From Cladosporium sp. IMV 00045 (taxonomy: Eukaryota > Ascomycota > Dothideomycetes > Cladosporiales > Cladosporiaceae): a stretch of 24,795 bases of DNA. The stretch is taken from NCBI GenBank assembly GCA_001931905.2, contig MSJI02000256.1, forward strand, positions 1-24,795, written 5' to 3'. Positions within the stretch are counted from its first letter, which is position 1. The number at the start of each line of letters is the position of its first letter. Under the pieces are notes generated by a model. That model ran no database searches, had not been told where the DNA came from, and worked only from the letters and a program-made list of their open reading frames with translations. The translations under genes were made by a program, and so were the position numbers. Below are positions 1 to 8,009 of this stretch, one piece after another.

Positions 1-2
1 TC

Positions 3-2096
3 ACTCCCGGTGCCGCTTCTTTCACACCCGGCAACTTCGGCCAGTACGGCGGAGGATACGGCCAGCAGTACGGCCAATATGGCCAATACCAGCAATACGG
101 TCAGCAGTATGGCCAGCAGTACGGTCAATACGGCCAGCAGCCTTACCAGCAGTACGGACAACAGGGATACGGTCAGCAGGGCTACGGCCAGCAATACCAG
201 CAGCCTCAGCAGTCATACGTCCCCCCCGGAGCGCGCCAACAACAGCAAGCACCCATGATCGCTAAGCGCGGCGAGGCTCTGCCCACCACTTCGCAGCAAA
301 AGCCTGCTGCAGCACCGAAGCCCGCGGGTGCTGCCCCAGTCAAGACCCTTTCCCTGAGCGCAACGGACACCGGAGCAAAGGCACCCGTCAAGAGTCTGTC
401 TTTGAGCGCAGAGGACACTGGAGCGAAGCCCAAGACCGAGAAGGTTGGCGGCACCAAGGTCCTTTCTTTGGGAATCCCCTCGCCCGCTCCCTCTCCTGCT
501 CCCTCCGCCAAGGACAAGGCCAACCCCGATGCGCCTGGCGCTGGCAAGGCAGTCGCGGCTGCAAAGGCTGTCGAGAAGACTGGCGAATCCACCAACGCAA
601 GCGGCAACACTTCTCCTACTTCTGGTCGCAACTCCCCTACACCCTCAAAGGCCGAGCAGAAGGCCGAGCAGAGGCGCGCTGATATGGTCGCACAAGAGCA
701 GGCCGCCGAGGTTGGAGACGAGCTTATCGAGGAGATGTACGGCAAGGAGCACGTGAACGTTATTTTCCTGGGTCACGTCGACGCCGGCAAGAGTACTCTG
801 GGTGGCAGCATTCTTTACGCATCAGGCATGGTCGACGAGCGAACAATGGACAAGTACAAGAGGGAATCCAAGGAGCTTGGCAGAGAATCCTGGTACCTCT
901 CATGGGCTCTCGATCAGACCAAGGAGGAGCGTTCCAAGGGCAAGACTGTCGAGGTCGGCAGAGGTTTCTTCGAGACCGAGAAGCGCCGCTACTCCATCCT
1001 TGACGCACCAGGCCACAAGACCTATGTCCCCAACATGGTTTCGGGCGCTTCCCAGGCTGATGTTGGTGTGCTCGTCATCTCCGCCCGCAAGGGTGAGTAC
1101 GAGACCGGTTTCGAGAAGGGCGGTCAAACTCGCGAGCACGCCGTTCTTGCGAAGACCCAGGGTATCAACAAGCTCATCGTCGTCGTCAACAAGATGGACG
1201 ACGCCACCGTCGAGTGGTCGCAGGACCGCTACAACGAGTGTCTGTCCAAGCTCACCGTTTTCCTGAAGGGTCTGGGCTACAACCCCAAGACCGATCTCAC
1301 CTTCATGCCTGTCGCTGCCCAACAGACCCTCGGTATCAAAGACCGTGTTCCGAAGGAGATCGCGCCCTGGAACGACGCACCCGCGCTTCTCGAATACCTC
1401 GACAACATGCAGACCCTGGAGCGCAAGGTCAACGCACCTTTCATGATGCCCGTTGCCGCCAAGTACCGCGACATGGGTACCATGATCGAGGGCAAGATCG
1501 AAGCCGGTGTCATCAAGAAAGACGCCAAATACATCATGATGCCCAGCAAAGCCGAAATCACCATTTCCGCTCTGTACGGCGAGACCGAAGACGAAATCCC
1601 CATGGCCGCGTGCGGCGAGCAAGTCCGCATCCGCATCAAGGGCGCCGAAGAAGAAGACATCATGCCCGGCTTCGTGCTCTGCTCCCCCCGCCGCCCCGTG
1701 CACTGCGTGACGGCCTTCGAAGCGCAAATCCGCCTGCTCGAGCTGAAATCCATCCTCTCAGCCGGCTTCAACTGCGTGCTGCACGTGCACAGCGCCACGG
1801 AAGAAGTCACCTTCGCCGCGCTGCTGCACAAGCTCGAGCCCAAGACGAACCGCAAGAGCAAGAAACCCCCCGGCTTCGCCAAGCAGGGCATGAACATCAT
1901 CGCGCGCCTCGAGATCACCGGCGCCGTCAGCAACGTCTGCGTCGAGCGCTTTGAAGATTACCCCCAGATGGGCCGCTTCACCCTCCGCGACCAGGGCCAG
2001 ACCATCGCCATCGGCAAGATTACCAGGCTTATCACCGACCCCGTCGGCGAGCAAAAGGCTGCTGTCGCTAAGGCTGAGGCCGAGGGTACTATCTAA
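3..2096 (+). CDS. SUP35: Eukaryotic release factor 3 (eRF3/Sup35), 5' partial
   Basis: This is the GTPase subunit of the translation termination complex, which acts with eRF1 at stop codons in the cytosol. The frame is open from base 3, so the start codon lies upstream; 697 residues are visible, against roughly 700 or slightly more in fungal relatives. Counting from the first visible residue: a Q/Y/G-rich prion-like N domain (about 13-80), a charged, Pro/Ser/Lys-rich M domain (about 85-235), then an EF1A-like GTPase. P-loop GHVDAGKST starts at 257, DAPGH at 334 and NKMD at 396. The two C-terminal beta-barrel domains follow, with the eRF3 signature GRFTLRDQGQTIAIGK from 657, known as part of the eRF1-binding region. 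No intron is visible. The next gene is convergent. Identity is secure; only the missing N-terminus is open. Confidence 0.97.
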   Translation, partial: TPGAASFTPGNFGQYGGGYGQQYGQYGQYQQYGQQYGQQYGQYGQQPYQQYGQQGYGQQGYGQQYQQPQQSYVPPGARQQQQAPMIAKRGEALPTTSQQKPAAAPKPAGAAPVKTLSLSATDTGAKAPVKSLSLSAEDTGAKPKTEKVGGTKVLSLGIPSPAPSPAPSAKDKANPDAPGAGKAVAAAKAVEKTGESTNASGNTSPTSGRNSPTPSKAEQKAEQRRADMVAQEQAAEVGDELIEEMYGKEHVNVIFLGHVDAGKSTLGGSILYASGMVDERTMDKYKRESKELGRESWYLSWALDQTKEERSKGKTVEVGRGFFETEKRRYSILDAPGHKTYVPNMVSGASQADVGVLVISARKGEYETGFEKGGQTREHAVLAKTQGINKLIVVVNKMDDATVEWSQDRYNECLSKLTVFLKGLGYNPKTDLTFMPVAAQQTLGIKDRVPKEIAPWNDAPALLEYLDNMQTLERKVNAPFMMPVAAKYRDMGTMIEGKIEAGVIKKDAKYIMMPSKAEITISALYGETEDEIPMAACGEQVRIRIKGAEEEDIMPGFVLCSPRRPVHCVTAFEAQIRLLELKSILSAGFNCVLHVHSATEEVTFAALLHKLEPKTNRKSKKPPGFAKQGMNIIARLEITGAVSNVCVERFEDYPQMGRFTLRDQGQTIAIGKITRLITDPVGEQKAAVAKAEAEGTI
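39..230 (+). repeat. Q-Q-Y-G type prion-like repeats in Sup35 N domain
   Basis: The DNA repeats short units built from cag/caa, tac/tat and ggc/ggt codons, giving tandem GQYGQ and QQYGQ oligopeptides. Such uncharged Q/Y/G-rich tracts are the known hallmark of the Sup35 prion-forming domain. The repeats are imperfect and shorter than the nonapeptide repeats of the budding-yeast protein. Confidence 0.85.
342..428 (+). repeat. 13-residue tandem duplication in Sup35 M domain
   Basis: Two copies of K-[TS]-LSLSA-[TE]-DTGAK, encoded at 342-380 and 390-428, are separated by the three residues APV. They match at 11 of 13 positions. A third, shortened copy, KVLSLG, begins at 456. The repeat lies between the prion-like domain and the GTPase. 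Confidence 0.8.
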
Positions 2097-2535
2097 GCGG
2101 GCGGCGCGTGTGAGGGATTCTCGTTTGCATGACTTGATATGATGAATGGGGAAAAAAACGGAGCGAGATGGGAAAAACGGGAGGGAAGGAAAGATAGACG
2201 AACGACCTGTTTTTGTTCTCGTGCGTCTCGCTCATTGCATGAAGACGAACGGGGGGAAGGTAGAAGTATGGTGTGTTTTTCGAGCGATTAGGATCGATCA
2301 ACCGAAAGAAAAATTACTAGGGGAATTTTTATGATAGGATCACGGGAAAAAAAAATGTTTTCTCTTTCTTTTGAATCGTACAATACCATCGGATTGTCAC
2401 GTCGGAATGTAGCGGTACAAACGACATGATAAAAAGCGTAGGTTGCTTGCGTTCCTATGTGCCATCGCTCTCGCGACAATATTCCAAATGCTATGACTAC
2501 CCCACCCCTCGTCACCCCCGCCAATCCATTCATCC
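2097..2535. other. Convergent intergenic region (3' UTRs)
   Basis: This 439-bp stretch separates the ends of SUP35 (+) and the disordered-protein gene (-). It holds A-rich runs, for example near 2346-2355, as expected for 3' untranslated regions and poly(A) sites. I see no gene, RNA or repeat in it. Confidence 0.6.
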
Positions 2536-4587
2536 CTACCTCCAAGGCGACGAGCTCAACACCAACGGCGGCGGTGGCGGCAGACTGAAATCGACCAGAG
2601 TATCCAAGTTCAACTCATCCCTTGCACCGCCGCGCTCCTGCTTCAACGGCCGCACGTCCAGACCCGGCCCCGTCTCCTCGCCCGAAGAACTCCAAGGCGG
2701 CAGCGGGAGGGGCGAGCTGGAGATTGTGAGGGCTTGCGTTGCGGGCGCTGGGTGGGATTTTCTGGCGGCTGCTGCTGCGCTGGAGGGGCGGGGAGGGGAG
2801 GTTGGTGGGGAGGAGGGGTGGTCGTGCGAGTTTGAAGAGAGTTGGGGGTTGGGGTTGGGGTTGCTGGGGTTGTGTTGTTGATGGTTTTGTTGGGGTGAGG
2901 CTTGGGTTGGCATGATGGTGCTGACTTGGCTTGGGCGGAGGGGTGGAGGTGAGGATGGTGGGGAGGTGGCGGGGGAGCGTGAGGGGGTTTTCGCTGGAGG
3001 GTTGGCTGGTGAGTTGTGGGTGGGTGATTTCGCCTGGCCATGGTCCTGATCCTGTTCTTGTCCAGCGAGGAAGTCTTCACTGCAGAGTTCCTGTGAGGGC
3101 TCTTTCGTCGGATTCGGCAGCAAGATGATCTCGTCTTCGCTGTCGGAGTCGGGCACGATGCCGCGGTCGAGATCGTCGTCGTCGTCGCTTTCGGCTTCGC
3201 TGTCTGCCACTTGGGTTTTGGTACGCTGCGTTGCTCCAACTGGGGCTTGGGTCTGTGTCCAGGCGTAGCGGGCAGCGTCTCTGTCCAAAGCTGCGCTCAC
3301 TGGGTCGAAGGTATGGGGCCCGGGGTCGTCGTATTCGTTATAGTCGTATTCGTCGTTGTATGCTTGCGATTCGAGGTCTTTGACATCTTCACGGCTGGAA
3401 ATGCTGCGGTAGAGTTGGCTTGAGAGGTCGAGATCTTCGTTTTGGGAGTCTTGGATGGTGGAGATTCGACTCAGTTTGGGAGGCGCGGCCTGGGTTGTGA
3501 GGGATTCGTCTTCGGCTTGCGAATCTTGCACCGTAGCAACTCGCCTGAGTTTGCGAGGAGGTGGTCGAATCTCAGCTGGTTGGCCTCCCTGCTGAGTGGC
3601 TTCCACCAACACTCGTGATTGAGGCCTCTTGGGTGGTGGCATGGGAGCTTCCTCGTGCAGTGGAGCTTTACCAAGTTTCGTGCGCATGCGGACTTGCTGG
3701 AGCATTTTCATCGTCGGGTTCTGGCTTTCTTGCGTTTCTGGCTGCCATCGCTGAGGTGCAATGTTTGGATTCTTTTCCTTGAGAGGCGATCGACGTGGCG
3801 TGTTGGCACGCTTCGATGGTGACGCCTGGTCTGTGTAGATTTGTCCCGACTTCTGTGAACACTTTGAAGAAAGCTTGATACTTGGAGGTGATTGCGAGGA
3901 AGGAATCTCAAGATGTCGCAAGCTCTTCTTTGGTGTAGTGAAATCGTGGGCGGCGATGCTGTGGACAGCGAGATCCGGCAATGGTTCGACAATCTTCCTA
4001 GGGCTGCGACGTGGTGATTCCTTGGTGTGAGGTGGAGTGTGTCCTTTGGCCGGCATATCCTCAATCACATCTTGCGCTCGGTCAATCCAAGGTATGGTTC
4101 TCTTTCTCCCTCGTCGTCTCGAAGATCGAGTTTCTTGCCCCGCCTCTTCATCGCTACCATCGATCACTTGATCCTGATCATCCTCAATATCATCCACGAT
4201 CCGCTGCCGATGTGTTGACGGCACGAAATCCATCTGTGTCATTGTTTGCTGGCCTCTTTCTCGCCGATTCTCCTGCTTGATCTTGATAGACCGACGTCCT
4301 CCACTTGATCTGTTGTTTGTCCTTGGAGCCCAATCATCATCCGCACTGTTCTTGCTCGATACCCTTCGCTTCTTCCTTGGCTGCTCCATGGCAAAGTCTT
4401 CATCCTCATCTTCCGTATCCGGTATGCGTATAACTTCGCTAGAAGAGTGTGGCGTACTGACGAAATCCAATTGCGTCAAAGAGGACTGGCGTTTCTCGGC
4501 TTCCATGGATTCAAGGGAAGTTCTGGGTTTAGCAATATGGCGACGATGACCAAATTTGAGTTGTTTCCGGGTGCCTGAAGGCGGCAT
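2536..4587 (-). CDS. Disordered nuclear-type protein with SQ/TQ cluster, function unknown
   Basis: This is a single-exon gene of 683 residues starting at a true ATG (4587). I do not recognise a family, and no folded domain is evident. The chain is rich in S, P, Q, D and E. Visible elements: a motif QSSLTQLDFV at 34-43 repeated as QTMTQMDFV at 114-122; an SV40-like nuclear signal PRKKRRV at 70-76; a SUMO-interaction-like stretch VIRI (52-55) followed by an acidic run; two psi-K-x-E sumoylation consensus sites (K104, K649); and about twenty SQ or TQ dipeptides spread through the chain. A PSPPT-rich region precedes a polyproline run near the C-terminus. It shares a divergent promoter with the AlkB-like gene. 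Nuclear location and checkpoint-kinase phosphorylation are inferences from motifs only. Confidence 0.8.
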   Translation of the reverse strand: MPPSGTRKQLKFGHRRHIAKPRTSLESMEAEKRQSSLTQLDFVSTPHSSSEVIRIPDTEDEDEDFAMEQPRKKRRVSSKNSADDDWAPRTNNRSSGGRRSIKIKQENRRERGQQTMTQMDFVPSTHRQRIVDDIEDDQDQVIDGSDEEAGQETRSSRRRGRKRTIPWIDRAQDVIEDMPAKGHTPPHTKESPRRSPRKIVEPLPDLAVHSIAAHDFTTPKKSLRHLEIPSSQSPPSIKLSSKCSQKSGQIYTDQASPSKRANTPRRSPLKEKNPNIAPQRWQPETQESQNPTMKMLQQVRMRTKLGKAPLHEEAPMPPPKRPQSRVLVEATQQGGQPAEIRPPPRKLRRVATVQDSQAEDESLTTQAAPPKLSRISTIQDSQNEDLDLSSQLYRSISSREDVKDLESQAYNDEYDYNEYDDPGPHTFDPVSAALDRDAARYAWTQTQAPVGATQRTKTQVADSEAESDDDDDLDRGIVPDSDSEDEIILLPNPTKEPSQELCSEDFLAGQEQDQDHGQAKSPTHNSPANPPAKTPSRSPATSPPSSPPPLRPSQVSTIMPTQASPQQNHQQHNPSNPNPNPQLSSNSHDHPSSPPTSPPRPSSAAAAARKSHPAPATQALTISSSPLPLPPWSSSGEETGPGLDVRPLKQERGGARDELNLDTLVDFSLPPPPPLVLSSSPWR

Positions 4588-4874
4588 CGTGTTCGAGTTG
4601 ACACAGCATCCGAGAAACTAAATGATTTGTTGCAAGCACTAATAATTGATGCTTCGGCAGTCTAGAAAGTCACGAGTCTCGACTTTGGGAGACGCGCTCG
4701 CTGGCGTCTGGAGAGCAGCGCGTTGGCTTGGCATGACGCGCCACTTCACCACTTTTGAGATGATCAAGTCCGTGACATGTACTCATCACACCAGGCATCG
4801 ACTTCAATGGAAGACATCTGCGGTTAAGGGCAAGTACAGGGTACAGAATTCTGCACTCAGGCTCACGGCCCAAC
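4588..4874. promoter_or_regulatory. Bidirectional promoter with three ACGCG cores
   Basis: This 287-bp gap lies between two divergent start codons and must serve both genes. ACGCG occurs at 4692-4696 and 4736-4740 on the plus strand and at 4719-4723 on the minus strand, all within 49 bp. ACGCG is the core of the MluI cell-cycle box bound by MBF-type factors in ascomycetes. Factor binding here is inferred, not shown. Confidence 0.45.
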
Positions 4875-5911
4875 ATGGCTCGGGATCTGGACGCACATGC
4901 GAAACCCCCAGATGCTATCAGGCAGGTCTACAAACACTTTCAAAAGTTGAACCCTCGCCATGTCGATCAAGACGAAGAAATCATTGACACTTCCCAACTG
5001 GACGAAAATCCTCATGTAACAGCTTCAAGCACGCTTGAGCTGCCTGCAGACATCAAAGCAACGTTTGTAGACTTCGCTGGTAGCCAAGCTGAGGAATCAG
5101 AGGACCTCAAAGTCTTCAGCGTCAACGCTATTCCAGGTAAGTCTGCCAATCTCAACATTGGCAGAGCATTCTCTGAGGCCATCTGATAGGCCTCTTCATA
5201 TACCCATCCCTCTTCTCACAGCAAGTGCAGCTTGAGCTGCTCTCGAAAACTTTTCATCGAGATTTGTCCAACCAGGAGCACAAGACGAACGTGCATATGT
5301 TTCACCAAGTCAAGTATCCGCCGGACAACAACTCGTACTTCGAAGGCTCAGCTAGCGATCTTGTGTTTGAGCCCAATGATCCTAGCGTGCATAAGCCGAT
5401 AACCACTCAGCAATACCTCAACAAGAAACTACGCTGGATGACTCTAGGCGGACAATACGATTGGACCAGGAAAGTCTACCCAGATGGCCCTCCACCCCCA
5501 TTTCCTCCAGATGTCAAGTGTCTGATTGAAGATATCTTCCCCATGAAGGCCGAAGCAGCGATTGTCAATCTCTATTCCCCCGGCGACACACTCTCCCTTC
5601 ACCGCGACGTTAGTGAGGAGTGCGACCAGCCTCTGGCATCAATCTCTCTCGGTTGCGATGGCATCTTCGTTATCGGTCTTGAGGGTGAAAACGCAGATTC
5701 TCCTGCAAGGGTGGCGACAATAAGACTTCGAAGCGGCGATGCAGTCTTGATGAGTGGCGAAAGCAGATATGCTTGGCATAGTGTGCCTAAGATTATCGGC
5801 GAGACATGCCCTCAGTGGATGAAACAATGGCCAGGTGGTGAGTATAATGGATGGGAAGACTGGATGGAGAAGAAAAGGATCAATCTCAACGTGAGACAAA
5901 TGTTTGACTGA
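4875..5911 (+). CDS. abh1: AlkB-family 2-oxoglutarate/Fe(II) dioxygenase, ABH1-like (two exons)
   Basis: The product is a predicted nucleic-acid demethylase of the AlkB superfamily, closest in appearance to eukaryotic ALKBH1/fission yeast Abh1. Exons are 4875-5136 and 5190-5911 (327 residues). The 53-nt intron has donor GTAAGT, a CTCAAC branch-like site and acceptor TAG. The splice restores the conserved IPGLFIYPSLFS entry to the fold, which supports this acceptor over a later CACAG at 5217-5221. The iron ligands are visible: H225-R-D227 and distal H284. The 2-oxoglutarate-binding motif R-x-N-x-T-x-R appears as R317-INLNV-R323, with Asn in place of Thr. LRWMTLGGQYDWTRKVYP resembles the ALKBH1 nucleotide-recognition segment. 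The substrate (DNA, tRNA or mRNA) cannot be read from sequence. Confidence 0.92.
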
Positions 5912-6325
5912 AAATGCAGTCGATTGTCTTCTACTTTTGTGAAGATATATGGGTTGTGATGTTGGGTCGCCGTGCGACGAGCAGTCTCAGGAGGCGAGAG
6001 CTGCTTCTGATGATGAGCATGAATCTGACCTCACTTCTATTGGGAGGGCCCGGCACTATAAGAAGTAGCTGCCTGTGCCACGCCTCAATCACAAGCCGCA
6101 AACCCTTGCGCACGTGAAAGTTGTTGTTGGAGCGACATAGCTTTATGAGAACAATAGCGAACTGGTTCTTTTTAACCCACTCAAGCACAATACTATTGTC
6201 GGTCTCTCGTTTGCTCCTATCGACGATCTACCTCAGAATATCGCCCATCCTTCCAGATCCCGTCGATCCGATCGCCTTACTATAAATATCTACCCTCCTC
6301 GCAAATCATATCCGGTTTGCACAAC
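5912..6325. promoter_or_regulatory. Intergenic region with TATA-like box
   Basis: This 414-bp stretch holds the 3' end of the AlkB-like gene and the promoter of the next gene. A TATA-like sequence, CTATAAATAT, at 6280-6289 lies about 37 bp before the ATG, so the 5' UTR would be very short. Nothing else is recognisable. Confidence 0.5.
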
Positions 6326-7651
6326 ATGGCAGACCTGCATACCATGCACTGGAGGCGCATCGAGTCATCCTACGGCGGCACATACAGTTTTCGCATCACC
6401 CAAGAAATTGATAAGCACATCTCTGACCCTAATGCTCTCCCTGCCATCGGAACCTCCGATTGCCACACCGGCGTCGGCGTTTACTTCAAACTCACAAAGC
6501 AGTCATGCTTTGTCGCACACATCGATGCCGCCCACATGAGTATGGACGCTGAACAGAGCACTCCCGAAGGTCGCTGCCTTGTCACCGCGGAAGATGGGGC
6601 CTATGTGCGCGAAGAGACCACTCGCCGTCTGGAAGAGGAGAGCAAGCACGCAAAATGGCCCTCGGTTGATCAAATTTACCAAGTCGTTCTGGTCTGTCCG
6701 GCATCGCACGATCATCTCACCGGTCTTGCACTTGCAGGGAGCTACATCGCCGAGGGTATCCGCGACTTCCTCAAGCGCAAGAACTTGCAAGTCAACACCA
6801 ACGCTGAGACCTTCTTGGTCAAGCATGCTACTGGCGAAGTGACGTTCTTCCCCTCTAAGCAAAACGATTACAACGTCCCCAAAGACACCCATGGGCTGCC
6901 CTTGCACGACAACAACGTCGATTACGTAGCTCACGACCAGCCAGGCGCATCTGCACCGCTTCAATGGCTCATAGACGTTGACCGCACGGTCGTCGCTACT
7001 GAGATGCACCACCATAGACGTGACTCTGCACCAGCGGTCTGCCTCACGCTACATGACAAAAGCGATGGAGAGAGTACCGAGTATTCCACCCCTCCTATCC
7101 GCCGCAGCCACTCCGTGCCTTGTGTTGAATCTCCGCCGGCTTTTGAGCAAGGTTTGAACCTCAAGCATCCGTTAGACGACAACGCTTCTCCTCTCCAAAC
7201 AACCTCCAGGCCGGAGCGCACCGTCTCAACGTTACCAACGCGTCCCTCTCTTCCACCTTCTACGACCAAGCCAAACAATAACCAGACTCCTGCCCTCTCT
7301 TCTTCAACCCAAGCATCGTCGACAACAGTCCAGCCTCCCGCGCCGCCCATACCCACAGCACCCCGTGGATTCGCACTTCGCCGCGCTAGCGGTACGATAG
7401 ATCCAAACACAGGAAGGCTCTACCCAGGAGTACTCCAGCACCGCATCCGCAACGGCCTTTGTCACTACGGCGGCGAAGCCTGCGCCCATCACCCGCCACA
7501 TTCTACCAACGATTGTCCTCTCAGACCACGGAGGCAGGCTCCCAGGGGAGGCGAATGGAGCAGGAATCGGGTCCGGCATGCTTGGGGACATGGGAATAGG
7601 GGGAGAGTGAATGAGTTGCGTGGGCATTCCTGGCGGGGACGTGGAGGTTGA
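6326..7651 (+). CDS. Hypothetical protein with NTAN1/CheD-like Cys-His domain and RG-rich tail
   Basis: This is an intronless gene of 441 residues. I chose the ATG at 6326 (context CACAACATGGC) because the frame upstream has only a TTG. Residues about 10-200 look folded. The segment from G42 (GTSDCHTGVGVYF) to C61 (CFVAHIDA) gives C46...H65-x-D67, the layout of the Cys and His in the papain-unrelated deamidase fold shared by NTAN1 (protein N-terminal asparagine amidohydrolase) and CheD. It is followed by a strand-helix unit (IYQVVLVCPASHD, LAGSYIAEGIRDFL), also as in NTAN1. Residues about 215-350 are a Pro/Ser/Thr-rich linker. The C-terminus has a Cys/His cluster (C379, C386, H392, C397) and an RG-rich tail. 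Fold assignment is from pattern recognition only; the substrate is unknown and true NTAN1 function is doubtful because of the extra C-terminal half. Confidence 0.75.
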   Translation: MADLHTMHWRRIESSYGGTYSFRITQEIDKHISDPNALPAIGTSDCHTGVGVYFKLTKQSCFVAHIDAAHMSMDAEQSTPEGRCLVTAEDGAYVREETTRRLEEESKHAKWPSVDQIYQVVLVCPASHDHLTGLALAGSYIAEGIRDFLKRKNLQVNTNAETFLVKHATGEVTFFPSKQNDYNVPKDTHGLPLHDNNVDYVAHDQPGASAPLQWLIDVDRTVVATEMHHHRRDSAPAVCLTLHDKSDGESTEYSTPPIRRSHSVPCVESPPAFEQGLNLKHPLDDNASPLQTTSRPERTVSTLPTRPSLPPSTTKPNNNQTPALSSSTQASSTTVQPPAPPIPTAPRGFALRRASGTIDPNTGRLYPGVLQHRIRNGLCHYGGEACAHHPPHSTNDCPLRPRRQAPRGGEWSRNRVRHAWGHGNRGRVNELRGHSWRGRGG

Positions 7652-8009
7652 GCTTTTCGGTGGGATGCTTGGACACGTCTTTTGAAGCTGTTACGGATTT
7701 CGGGGAGAGTCTTGGGAGGTGAAGGTCTTGAGGGACAGGAAATCTGAAGGCAAGGTGTTTTCTGGTAGAGTACAAACCTGCGATGCGGAGCGTTGGCGGG
7801 ACGAGAACCATGGGAACATGATACAGGAGGAGACAACGATGAGCAATAAGGCATTTACAGAGCAACGAAAGGACAACGGTACTCATTGGATTTGTCTCGA
7901 GGGTAGGAAGAGATGTTGCAGAGCTGGTAAAGCAAACAGTCCCAATAGCCTATCAAATCCAACCAAACAAGCATTCTACAAAGCCGCGCGAATCGCACAA
8001 AATCCCACC
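7652..8009. other. Convergent intergenic region
   Basis: This 358-bp stretch lies between the ends of the Cys-His protein gene (+) and the GH64 gene (-). Several short open frames cross it on both strands, but none has convincing protein character. It probably consists of the two 3' UTRs. Confidence 0.5.

Noticed and set aside
900..1727. 275-codon antisense ORF inside SUP35
   Set aside because: It mirrors the strong codon bias of SUP35; its His/Gly/Asp-rich product has no protein character.
2426..2881. 151-codon plus-strand ORF
   Set aside because: It is antisense to the Pro/Ser-rich C-terminus of the disordered protein; the Gly-rich product is a codon-bias shadow.
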